Of a stretch of 64,000 nt of DNA, positions 8,766 to 16,402 are shown piece by piece (within the stretch, counting starts at the first letter, position 1; the number at the start of each line of letters is the position of its first letter). Where the stretch lies: assembly GCF_900129965.1 (NCBI RefSeq), contig NZ_FQXM01000002.1:248001-312000 (forward strand), written 5' to 3'. A program made the translations under genes and the position numbers. The stretch comes from Clostridium grantii DSM 8605 (GTDB lineage Bacteria > Bacillota > Clostridia > Clostridiales > Clostridiaceae). Under the pieces are notes generated by a model. That model worked only from the letters and a program-made list of their open reading frames with translations. It did not search any database and was not told the origin of the DNA.

Positions 8766-8991
8766 CTGTAATCTCCTTTAAGCTAATGTGAATAGCATCT
8801 TTTTTACGAATAGCTAAATCAAATCCTCTAATATTTATTATGATAGGATCTCCAAAAGGTGCTCTATTTTTAATACATACTTCGGTTCCTTCGATGCAAC
8901 CCAAAGCTTGTAATCTTTTTGATAATTTCATATCACATAATATATTTTCAATAATCCCATTTTGACCAGGATTCAAATCTACTAAACTCAT
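8740..8991 (-). CDS. feoA: Ferrous iron transport protein FeoA
   Basis: Small SH3-like cytoplasmic protein (83 aa) that works with FeoB in ferrous iron uptake. It has the family pattern LxxLGCIEGTEV (residues 27-38) followed by APFGDPIIINIRG. The ATG is preceded by AGGAGG. It is first in the feoAB operon, and its 3' end overlaps the feoB start. Confidence 0.92.
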   Translation of the reverse strand: MSLVDLNPGQNGIIENILCDMKLSKRLQALGCIEGTEVCIKNRAPFGDPIIINIRGFDLAIRKKDAIHISLKEITDGNCCISR

Positions 8992-9024
8992 ATAAAACGC
9001 CTCCTAATTATGAATAGATAACCA

Positions 9025-9039
9025 TGAAACTCATTCTCA
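9025..9039 (-). promoter_or_regulatory. Fur box of feoAB
   Basis: Minus-strand TGAGAATGAGTTTCA matches the 7-1-7 Fur consensus TGATAATNATTATCA at 11 of the 14 specified positions. It lies just downstream of the -10, where a repressor would block initiation. A Fur protein is encoded at 26893-27357. Confidence 0.7.
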
Positions 9040-9044
9040 ATAAC

Positions 9045-9073
9045 ATTATAGCTTAATTGAGAAGACTTGTCAA
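9045..9073 (-). promoter_or_regulatory. sigma-A promoter of feoAB
   Basis: Perfect TTGACA (9073-9068), 17-base spacer, perfect TATAAT (9050-9045) on the minus strand. Confidence 0.9.
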
Positions 9074-9201
9074 TTAAAATAATGTTTTGTTATTATTTCT
9101 AATATAGTTTGTAAAATAGTTAAAAAACTGATAAGATAAAGGATATGGAATTAATTTAAAAAAATTTTTAATTTTGTTTTTATACTAGAAAGAGTGAAAA
9201 A

Positions 9202-9924
9202 ATGATAATAAGAGAAAATAAGATTCAAGTAGACGACTATTTTTTGAAAAATGTATTAGAGGTAGAAGGTGAGAAAGAAGTATTTGAGGATGCATTGTTC
9301 TTTGATCTGGAGCATTATGTTTATAGAAAACCTATTTGTATAGGAGTTTTTGGATGTTGCTATTATGATAAGAAAAAAAATGAAATAAATGTAACTCAAT
9401 ACATGATAGAAAATAAAAAAGAGTCCTTAGACATTTTGGATTTAGCAAAAAAATATTTCCAAAATATGTATACTAAGGAAAAGAAAAAGTACATTGTTAC
9501 TTTTTCAGGTAATAATGATTTTACTGTGATTAATTACTTGTTAGAAAAAAATAATGTTGATTATGTTATTGAAGACTATTATAAACATATTGATTTGCAA
9601 AGAGAGTACGAAAATGTAATTGGAAAAAATATTGGATTAAAGAATTTAGAAAAGCTTTTTGATATCGAAAGAGAAAGTAATGTAATAAGTGGTTCAAACT
9701 TAGCAAAAACATTTTGCAAAGTTATGAAAGATAGTGATTATATGAATAGAATGCCACAAGAAAAGAAAGATAGAATTCTATTGTATAATGAACAAGATGT
9801 GGTGAGTTTGTTCCAAATTTACGTGGACTGGAATAAAGTGGTTAATGAGGAATTAATCCAAAAGGAAAAGGAAGAAGCTAAAAAAACTGTATATAAAAGC
9901 AAAGAAGAAATACATAACCAATAA
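9202..9924 (+). CDS. RNase H-fold exonuclease-like protein (YprB type)
   Basis: 240-aa protein with a DEDD-type ribonuclease-H-like fold, similar to the nuclease domain of YprB. The acidic residues appear in order: FFDLEHYV (about residue 34, DxE), FSGNNDF (about 105), the HIDLQRE segment (about 128) and EQDVVSLFQIY (about 203, the last Asp). The final 25 residues are charged and helical. No tetratricopeptide region of the kind found in longer YprB proteins is seen. Substrate unknown. It is followed after 50 bases by an MBL-fold RNase on the same strand, suggesting nucleic-acid turnover. The start ATG has only a weak ribosome site (AAAGAG). Confidence 0.75.
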   Translation: MIIRENKIQVDDYFLKNVLEVEGEKEVFEDALFFDLEHYVYRKPICIGVFGCCYYDKKKNEINVTQYMIENKKESLDILDLAKKYFQNMYTKEKKKYIVTFSGNNDFTVINYLLEKNNVDYVIEDYYKHIDLQREYENVIGKNIGLKNLEKLFDIERESNVISGSNLAKTFCKVMKDSDYMNRMPQEKKDRILLYNEQDVVSLFQIYVDWNKVVNEELIQKEKEEAKKTVYKSKEEIHNQ

Positions 9925-9974
9925 AATAAAGTCGATTTTAAATTTATCATAATTATTAAGGACAGGTGATTGCT

Positions 9975-11504
9975 ATGAAAATTGAATTTTATGGAGCAGC
10001 TAAAAGTGTTACAGGATCATGTCATATACTTAAAATTAATAATAAAAATATATTGTTAGATTGTGGACTTTATCAAGGCAAAGATGAGCAAGAAAGAGGC
10101 AATGAGGTTTTTAATTTTGATCCAAAGAAGATTGACTATATTATACTAAGTCATTCACACATAGATCATAGTGGAAGAATTCCTTATTTATATAAAAAGG
10201 GATTTAAAGGCGAAGTTTTATGCACAGAAGCTACAAAAGAATTATGTAAAATAATGCTGCCGGATAGTGGTTATATTCAGGAAAGTGAAATTGAATGGAA
10301 AAATAGAAAAAGAATTAGGCAGGGATTAGAAACAATAGAACCTTTATATACTTCAAAAATTGCTCAACTTTCTTTGTATTTGTTTAAAGATTATAAGTAT
10401 GATGAGATAATTGAGGTTTTTGATGGATTTAAGATTAGGTTTAGGGATGCAGGTCACTTACTGGGTTCAGCAATAATAGAAATGTATATAAAAGAAGATT
10501 ATGATGAAGAAATAAAAGTTGTGTATACAGGTGACTTGGGAAATATAAATAAGCCAATTATAAATGATCCGGAATTTATTAATTATGCTGATTATTTAAT
10601 TATGGAAACTACTTATGGAGATAGACTTCATGGTAATATTGATTGGTCTTTAAAGGAACTTGTAAATATTATTAAAGAAACATTTGATAAAGGCGGAAAT
10701 GTTGTAATACCTTCTTTTTCAGTGGGAAGAACTCAGGAAATTTTGTATGCTTTAAATAAATATGTGGAAACGAAACAATTAAATGATTTAACTGTTTTTG
10801 TTGATAGTCCATTAGCATCTGAGGCAACAGTAGTTTATGAAAGTATGAGTGAGTACTTTGATGAAGAAGCTAAGAAACTTATAAAAATAGGTGATGACCC
10901 TCTTAAGTTTAAAGGTTTAGTTTTTACAAATTCACCTGGGGACTCGGCACAAATAAATAAAATCCAAAAGGGAGCTGTTATAATTTCGGCTAGTGGTATG
11001 TGTGAAGCTGGAAGAGTTAAGCATCATTTAAAGCATAACTTGTGGAGAAAAGAGTGTTCAGTAGTATTTGTGGGCTATCAAGCTGAAGGAACTCTAGGTA
11101 GAGCTATTTCCAGTGGTAACAAAAAAGTTAAAATATTTGGTGAGCAAGTGGCAGTTAATGCAAGTATATATAACTTGGATGGTTTATCTGGACATGCAGA
11201 CCAAAAAGGATTAATGAATTGGGTTGAACATTTGATGGTAAAACCTAAAGAAATTTATTTAGTACATGGTTCAGATACAGCAATGACCACATTTAAGGAA
11301 TTACTAGATAGCAAAGGGTACAAATCAAGAATAGTTGATGTTGCTGAAAAAGTATATATCAATGAAAAAATAAAATTAAATGATGAGAATGTTAAGTATA
11401 GAATAATGAAGGTATTAAATTCAATTGATGATATAGAAAACATGAGTAAAGAACATTTGATGAAACAAATTGAAGATGCAATAAAGCCTCAAATAAAAAA
11501 ATAA
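9975..11504 (+). CDS. MBL-fold/beta-CASP RNA-processing hydrolase
   Basis: Cytoplasmic metallo-beta-lactamase fold nuclease of the beta-CASP RNA-specificity group (CPSF-like, as in Thermus TTHA0252), distinct from RNase J at 27375. 509 aa. Motifs: SHSHIDHSGR (zinc ligands), GHLLGSA with its histidine, YTGDLG, METTYGDR, SASGMCEAGRVKHHL in the beta-CASP region, SGHADQKGL and the final VHGS. The ATG at 9975 is preferred to the in-frame GTG at 9966 because AGGTG sits 7 bases before the ATG. A perfect bidirectional terminator follows. Confidence 0.88.
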   Translation: MKIEFYGAAKSVTGSCHILKINNKNILLDCGLYQGKDEQERGNEVFNFDPKKIDYIILSHSHIDHSGRIPYLYKKGFKGEVLCTEATKELCKIMLPDSGYIQESEIEWKNRKRIRQGLETIEPLYTSKIAQLSLYLFKDYKYDEIIEVFDGFKIRFRDAGHLLGSAIIEMYIKEDYDEEIKVVYTGDLGNINKPIINDPEFINYADYLIMETTYGDRLHGNIDWSLKELVNIIKETFDKGGNVVIPSFSVGRTQEILYALNKYVETKQLNDLTVFVDSPLASEATVVYESMSEYFDEEAKKLIKIGDDPLKFKGLVFTNSPGDSAQINKIQKGAVIISASGMCEAGRVKHHLKHNLWRKECSVVFVGYQAEGTLGRAISSGNKKVKIFGEQVAVNASIYNLDGLSGHADQKGLMNWVEHLMVKPKEIYLVHGSDTAMTTFKELLDSKGYKSRIVDVAEKVYINEKIKLNDENVKYRIMKVLNSIDDIENMSKEHLMKQIEDAIKPQIKK

Positions 11505-11506
11505 TT

Positions 11507-11548
11507 CAATCAAATAAAAAAACCCGTAAGGGTTTTTTTATTTGATTG
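11507..11548. terminator. Bidirectional terminator, MBL hydrolase / rubrerythrin
   Basis: Perfect 19-bp stem (11507-11525 with 11530-11548) with a GTAA loop and long A and T runs. It overlaps the 3' end of rubrerythrin on the minus strand. Confidence 0.92.
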
Positions 11549-12128
11549 GAAAATTAAACATAACTTCGAAAAAACCTTGTGGATGCTTGCAAGCAGGGCA
11601 AACGGCAGGAGCTTCTAACCCCATATGAATATAACCACAATTTCTACATTTCCAATATTGAGGAGCTTCCTTTTTGTATAAAGTGCCATTTTTTAAAGCA
11701 TCAAGCAAATCTAAATATCTTTTTTCATGACCTTTTTCAATTGAAAGTATTTCGGTAAATGAATCTGCGACTTCTGGAAAACCTTCTTCTGTTGCTATTT
11801 TAGCAAAGTTAGGATATAAATTTCCCCATTCTTCTTTTTCTCCTTCTGCAGCAGCTAGTAAGTTGTCTTCGGTGGTTCCAAATGCTATAGGATAGTCTGC
11901 ATTTACTTTTATATGGGATTTACCTAAGCCCTTAATTAAGTGATTAAAAAACACTCTAGCATGAGCTCTTTCATTTTCAGAAGTTTCTCTGAAAATTGAA
12001 GCTATATGTTTGTGATTATCCTTTTCAGCTAATAATTCGTAATAAGTATATCTCATACGTGCTTGAGATTCTCCAGCAAAAGAAGCAGAAAGATTTTCGG
12101 CAGTTTTTGTTCCTTGTAAATTTTTCAA
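11538..12128 (-). CDS. rbr: Rubrerythrin
   Basis: Non-haem di-iron peroxidase with a C-terminal rubredoxin-like domain, used by anaerobes against hydrogen peroxide. The ferritin-like domain carries FAGESQARMRY, the SENERAHAR helix, and the late EILSIEKGHEKRY iron ligands. The C terminus has the rubredoxin knuckles CRNCG and CPACKHPQG. The start was moved to the TTG at 12128: the upstream in-frame ATG (12143) reads ATGGAGG and is itself the ribosome site, while TTG gives MKNLQGTKTAENL, the normal family N terminus. 196 aa. Single gene. Confidence 0.94.
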   Translation of the reverse strand: MKNLQGTKTAENLSASFAGESQARMRYTYYELLAEKDNHKHIASIFRETSENERAHARVFFNHLIKGLGKSHIKVNADYPIAFGTTEDNLLAAAEGEKEEWGNLYPNFAKIATEEGFPEVADSFTEILSIEKGHEKRYLDLLDALKNGTLYKKEAPQYWKCRNCGYIHMGLEAPAVCPACKHPQGFFEVMFNFPIK

Positions 12129-12251
12129 ATGATTATCCTCCATATTTTTGAATTCTTGTTTTATAAATTTAGTTTACCCAAAAATAATAAAAATAAAATT
12201 TAAAAATATACAAATACTATCTTTATAAAATAAAAGAAAGAGGTAGAACAT

Positions 12252-12887
12252 ATGAAGAAAATCATTTCAAAAACTTATATTATTTCTCTAGTATTATTTT
12301 TTCTTTTAGTATCTCCGGTAGTTGCTTTGAGCATGGAAACAAATACTTTTGATTATGCAGTTAAATCAGGAGATTCTATTTGGAAAATTTGTTTAAAGTA
12401 TCAGGTTGGAGTTTCAGAATTGCTGAGTGTTAATCCTCAGGTTTCTAATCCAGATTTGATTTACCCAGGCCAAATATTGAGAGTACCTAATCTGGATGAT
12501 ATTAAGAATTTAGAAAATGAAGTGGCTAGATTAGTAAATGTGGAAAGAAATAAACAAGGACTCTCTTCATTGAAAATAAACTGGCAACTTTCTAGAATTG
12601 CAAGATATAAATCTCAAGATATGATTGATAAAAATTATTTTTCACACACATCTCCAACTTATGGTTCTCCATTTCAAATGATTAAGGATTTTGGAATGCA
12701 ATATACTGCAGCTGGAGAAAATATAGCTTATGGACAGAATTCTGCTTCAAGTGTAATGACAAGTTGGATGAATTCACCAGGGCATAGAAGTAATATTTTA
12801 AGTACTTCTTATGCTGAAATTGGAGTAGGAGTTGCAAAAGATAGTGCTGGAAGACTTTATTGGACACAGATGTTTATAAAAAGATAA
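12252..12887 (+). CDS. Secreted LysM and CAP-domain protein (YkwD/SafA-like)
   Basis: 211-aa exported protein. Residues 1-28 form a signal peptide (KK, hydrophobic core, then VALS). A LysM peptidoglycan-binding domain covers about 35-78 (SGDSIWKICLKY...YPGQILRVP). A CAP/SCP domain covers about 88-211 with YFSHTSP, GENIAYG and SPGHRSNIL. Proteins of this shape are found in clostridial cell envelopes and spore coats; the CAP domain's activity here is unknown. The ATG follows AAGAGGT. It stands alone with a strong terminator at 12904-12949. Confidence 0.88.
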   Translation: MKKIISKTYIISLVLFFLLVSPVVALSMETNTFDYAVKSGDSIWKICLKYQVGVSELLSVNPQVSNPDLIYPGQILRVPNLDDIKNLENEVARLVNVERNKQGLSSLKINWQLSRIARYKSQDMIDKNYFSHTSPTYGSPFQMIKDFGMQYTAAGENIAYGQNSASSVMTSWMNSPGHRSNILSTSYAEIGVGVAKDSAGRLYWTQMFIKR

Positions 12888-12903
12888 AATTAAAAATAAT
12901 ATT

Positions 12904-12949
12904 AAATTCTCAGTAAATGGCCAGAATGTGGTTCTTTACTGAGAATTTT
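12904..12949 (+). terminator. Terminator after the LysM-CAP gene
   Basis: Perfect 14-bp stem (12904-12917 with 12935-12948) with a 17-base loop and a short T run. Confidence 0.75.
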
Positions 12950-12968
12950 ACTTTTCTATTTAATTAAT

Positions 12969-12996
12969 TTGAAAAAATAAAAATATGTAATATAAT
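12969..12996 (+). promoter_or_regulatory. sigma-A promoter of the threonine aldolase gene
   Basis: TTGAAA, 16-base spacer, TATAAT. The transcript would start about 65 bases before the gene. Confidence 0.65.
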
Positions 12997-13069
12997 AATA
13001 GTTGAAGTAATTTGTTTAAATTAATTAAATTCACAAGTAAAAAATAAAAAGGAAAGATAGGGGATTTTT

Positions 13070-14104
13070 ATGGCATTTATAGATTTGAGAAGCGATACAG
13101 TAACTAACCCAACAGATAAAATGAGGGAAGCTATGTTTAAAGCAGAAGTAGGAGATGATGTTTACGGGGATGATCCTACTATGAAGGAATTAGAACAATA
13201 TGCAGCTGAATTATGTGGAAAAGAGGCAGCTATTTTTGTACCAAGCGGAACGTTTGGTAATCAATTAGCTTTATTTACACACTGCAATAGAGGAGATGAA
13301 GTCATATTAGCGGATGATTGTCATATAGTAGCTCATGAAGTTGGAGCATCTTCTGTTATTGCAGGCGTACAATTAAGGACTTTAAACAGTGTTAAGGGTA
13401 TGATAGACCCTATGGAGGTTAAAAGAAAGATTAGAAAGGCATCTGATGATATTCATTATCCAGGTACATCTTTGATATGTGTTGAGAATGCTCATTCTAG
13501 TGGAAGAGTAATTCCATTAACAAAAATGGAAAGTATTTACAATATAGCAAAAGAAAATGATATTTCAGTTCATTTAGATGGAGCAAGATTATTTAATGCT
13601 TCTGCATATTTAAAAGTGAAACCAAGTGAAATTTGTGGTTATGCTGATTCGATAATGTTTTGTTTATCAAAGGGACTTTGTGCCCCAGTTGGGTCAATTC
13701 TAGCGGGAAACAATGAGTTTATTAGTAAAGCTAAGAAAAACAGAAAGTTAATGGGTGGAGGGCTTAGACAATCGGGTATACTAGCGGCAGCAGGACTTGT
13801 GGCTTTAAAAGAAATGATTAATCAACCTATTGTTGATCATGAGAATGCTAAATACTTAGCAAATGAACTTTCTAAAATACCAGGAATAACTGTAAATGAT
13901 GATATACATATAAATATGGTGTTTTTTAATATGCAAGATACAAACTACTCATCTTGTAAATTAGTTGAAGAGTTTTATTCAAAAAAAGTAAAAATCAATG
14001 GAGAAGAGAATGGAGAAATGAGATTTGTAACTAATTATTGGGTTTCAAAAAAAGATATTGATTATGTAATTAAAACCTTTAAAGAAATTTTGGACGTAGA
14101 TTAA
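13070..14104 (+). CDS. ltaE: Low-specificity L-threonine aldolase
   Basis: PLP enzyme of the beta-eliminating lyase group that cleaves L-threonine (and allo-threonine) to glycine and acetaldehyde. 344 aa. It begins with the family signature DLRSDTVTNPT (5-15) and has GDDVYGDDPT (28-37), VPSGTFGNQ (58-66), HLDGARLFNA (168-177) and the PLP lysine Lys201 in CLSKGLCAPVGS. AGGGGA lies before the ATG. Single-gene unit with its own promoter (12969-12996). Related beta-eliminating lyases share the fold, but the N-terminal signature points to threonine aldolase. Confidence 0.92.
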   Translation: MAFIDLRSDTVTNPTDKMREAMFKAEVGDDVYGDDPTMKELEQYAAELCGKEAAIFVPSGTFGNQLALFTHCNRGDEVILADDCHIVAHEVGASSVIAGVQLRTLNSVKGMIDPMEVKRKIRKASDDIHYPGTSLICVENAHSSGRVIPLTKMESIYNIAKENDISVHLDGARLFNASAYLKVKPSEICGYADSIMFCLSKGLCAPVGSILAGNNEFISKAKKNRKLMGGGLRQSGILAAAGLVALKEMINQPIVDHENAKYLANELSKIPGITVNDDIHINMVFFNMQDTNYSSCKLVEEFYSKKVKINGEENGEMRFVTNYWVSKKDIDYVIKTFKEILDVD

Positions 14105-14118
14105 TTCTACGCCCTTTT
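14095..14118 (+). terminator. Weak terminator of the threonine aldolase gene
   Basis: 6-bp stem CGTAGA/TCTACG (14095-14100 with 14106-14111), then CCCTTTTG; it overlaps the stop codon. Confidence 0.5.
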
Positions 14119-14149
14119 GTTTTATATAAGTTATTTTAAATGCAGAATA

Positions 14150-14887
14150 TTAATATTCAACAGATATAAGATGAAGACCTTGAGCAGGTACTAAATGTCC
14201 AGATTCCTGTCTATCTTTAGCATTAATAATTTTAATTAAATCATCTGGTTTGATTTTATTTAAACCTACTTCTATTAAGGTTCCTGTTAATATTCTAACC
14301 ATTTTGTAAAGAAAAGAGTTGCCTGTGTAAGAAATTTCGATAAGATTATTTTTCTCTTCTATTTCTATACAGTACAATTCCTTTACAGTTGATTTTTTGC
14401 TTGATTTTAAAGCTGTAAAACTTTGAAAGTCTCTTTTGCCTATTAAGTAGGATGCGGCCTTTCTCATTTTATCAATATCTAAAGGGTCTTTAACATGGTG
14501 AGAAAATTTTGTATTAAATACACCAGGGAAAAGTCCGTTATCTATTTTGTAAGTATAAGTTTTTCTAGTAGCATTATATCTAGAATGAAAATTTAATGGA
14601 ACTTCTTCAGCTGATTTTACTAAAATGTCATTTGGTAGAGCAGAATTGATTTTATGAATCAATTTAGAAGGGGAAATACCATTAGTGCAATGAAAATTAG
14701 CAACTTGATTTAATGCATGAGCTCCAGCATCTGTTCTCCCAGAAGCTATTATATTAATTTCTTCTCCTAAAATTGAAGATAAAGAATTTTCTAATTTATA
14801 TTGGATGGTATTATTGCTATCACCTAATTTTTGCCATCCTTTATATTTGTTGCCATCATATTCCATTGTTAGTTTTATATTTCTCAT
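14150..14887 (-). CDS. truA: tRNA pseudouridine(38-40) synthase TruA
   Basis: Converts uridines 38, 39 and 40 of the tRNA anticodon arm to pseudouridine. 245 aa. The catalytic aspartate is Asp53 in SGRTDAGAHAL. Further conserved blocks are FHSRYNATRKTYTYKI and SFLYKMVRILTGTLIEVG. The start is set at 14887, where AGGAGG precedes the ATG; the in-frame extension upstream to 14920 has no ribosome site and is not conserved in sequence type. Convergent with the threonine aldolase gene. No ribosomal or energy-coupling genes are adjacent, unlike the classical truA context. Confidence 0.93.
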   Translation of the reverse strand: MRNIKLTMEYDGNKYKGWQKLGDSNNTIQYKLENSLSSILGEEINIIASGRTDAGAHALNQVANFHCTNGISPSKLIHKINSALPNDILVKSAEEVPLNFHSRYNATRKTYTYKIDNGLFPGVFNTKFSHHVKDPLDIDKMRKAASYLIGKRDFQSFTALKSSKKSTVKELYCIEIEEKNNLIEISYTGNSFLYKMVRILTGTLIEVGLNKIKPDDLIKIINAKDRQESGHLVPAQGLHLISVEY

Positions 14888-14996
14888 ATTGCCTCCTGGA
14901 TATTTTTTTTGTGATTCCAAATAGTATTTGAAATTTGGTACTATCTATGCGGTGTATTCATCAATCTTAATATATATTAAAGTAATAAGCAAGAAA

Positions 14997-15020
14997 AAAA
15001 GAGAAGCTAGCTTCTCTTTT
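14997..15020 (-). terminator. Terminator of the nitronate monooxygenase-like gene
   Basis: Perfect 10-bp stem (14997-15006 with 15011-15020), CTAG loop. The A run at 14994-15000 gives a U run on the minus transcript. Confidence 0.85.
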
Positions 15021-15070
15021 AGGTTTAAACTCAATTATGGTAATTAAAGATATTGAATTATCTTTAAATT

Positions 15071-16144
15071 TTAGAAAAAAGTTTCTGCTTCATTTACCAA
15101 TTCATCAAGTAATTTAGCCACAGGTTTAATTTCTGTTAATCTGTAGGCGCTACTGCCAGCAAAAACCAAACCATTTTCTACATCTCCTTTAACAGCACTT
15201 ATCAAAGCTTTTGAAATACAAAAATCTGTTGTTTTTGGATTGCATGTTTTTAAGCAATTATAGCATTTTGTCACAGGAATACTATCAATGGCTAATGATT
15301 CAACTAATTTATTCTTAATAGCTCTACCGGGCATACCAACAGGAGATTTTATTAATTGAATATCATCTTTTTCACAATTAATATAAGCATTTTTGAAATT
15401 GATATGAGCATCACATTCTTCGGTTGCAACGAATGATGTAGCCATTTGAACACCAGAAGCACCTAGTTTTAAGTAATGAGCAATATCTTCACCAGTAAAA
15501 ACTCCACCTGCAGCTATTACAGGAATGGATTTATTATATTCTTTTTCATAATTGCTAATAATAGAAATAACTTCTTTTACTATTTCGCTAAGATTTTTTG
15601 CAGAAGAAGACATTAATTCTTTTAAAGTAAAACCTAAATGTCCACCAGCTTCTTTTCCTTCAACGATTATAGCATCAGGAATATAATTATATTTTTTTAA
15701 CCAAAGCTTAGTGATAACACTTGCAGCTTTTGCAGAAGAAACAATAGGTATAATTTTCGTTTTTGTATTTTTCACGAATTTTGGTAAATCGGTTGGAAGA
15801 CCTGCGCCAGATATGATTAAATCAATTTTTTCATCCACAGCTGTCTTTACTACCTCTTCATAATTTTTTGCGGCCATTAATATATTAACACCCAGAATAC
15901 CATTGGGGCTTAAAGTTCTAGCTTTTTTTATTTCTTTTTTTAAAGCACGTATATTGGCTGCTTTAAAGTTAGTTTCAAAATCAGCTTCGTCATAACCTAA
16001 TTGAACAGCGGAAATAACACCTATACCACCAGCTTTAGCAACAGCAGAGGCTAGATTTGCTTTGGAAACACCAACACCCATGCCACCTTGAATTATTGGT
16101 ATATTTGCTACTAATTCACCTATTTTTAATTTCGGTAATTTCAT
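15071..16144 (-). CDS. Nitronate monooxygenase/FabK-like FMN enzyme
   Basis: 357-aa TIM-barrel flavoprotein of the nitronate monooxygenase/enoyl-ACP reductase II group. Seen: PIIQGGMGVGVS (16-27), the FMN-phosphate region IPVIAAGGVFTG (207-218), EGKEAGGHLGF (162-172), and GASGVQMATSFVAT. Unlike typical FabK it has four cysteines at 294, 297, 301 and 309 (CYNCLKTC, then FC), a spacing that could hold an Fe-S cluster or metal. It is transcribed alone from a strong promoter overlapped by two palindromes (16171-16200). Whether it oxidises nitronates or reduces enoyl-ACP cannot be told from sequence alone. Confidence 0.8.
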   Translation of the reverse strand: MKLPKLKIGELVANIPIIQGGMGVGVSKANLASAVAKAGGIGVISAVQLGYDEADFETNFKAANIRALKKEIKKARTLSPNGILGVNILMAAKNYEEVVKTAVDEKIDLIISGAGLPTDLPKFVKNTKTKIIPIVSSAKAASVITKLWLKKYNYIPDAIIVEGKEAGGHLGFTLKELMSSSAKNLSEIVKEVISIISNYEKEYNKSIPVIAAGGVFTGEDIAHYLKLGASGVQMATSFVATEECDAHINFKNAYINCEKDDIQLIKSPVGMPGRAIKNKLVESLAIDSIPVTKCYNCLKTCNPKTTDFCISKALISAVKGDVENGLVFAGSSAYRLTEIKPVAKLLDELVNEAETFF

Positions 16145-16170
16145 TTAATCTACTCCTTTTATCACATAAA

Positions 16171-16200
16171 TTTTGAAAGTCAAAATATTTGATAATCAAA
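16171..16200 (-). promoter_or_regulatory. Two palindromic operators downstream of the promoter
   Basis: TTTGAT-A-ATCAAA (16188-16200) is a perfect 6-1-6 palindrome that overlaps the -10. TTTTGAAAGTCAAAA (16171-16185) is a second TTTTGA/TCAAAA palindrome. They resemble FabT-type (MarR family) TTTGA-TCAAA operators known from fatty-acid genes (from memory). No such regulator is encoded nearby. Confidence 0.6.
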
Positions 16201-16228
16201 GTATATTATGAATATACTTCCTTGTCAA
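16200..16228 (-). promoter_or_regulatory. sigma-A promoter of the nitronate monooxygenase-like gene
   Basis: Minus strand: TTGACA (16228-16223), 17-base spacer, TATACT (16205-16200). Confidence 0.85.
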
Positions 16229-16402
16229 TATTTTATAAGAATATTAAAATTGGTATTATTATTTAGACGAATATACAAAATTATAATATTTTTAAATTTT
16301 TAGTTTCAAATTCACTTGAAAAGTTACTCTATTATATGTAAAATAAAGAATAGTATATAATAAATTAATGAAATAGAAGACTAATTAAGGTAGGTGCTTT
16401 AA

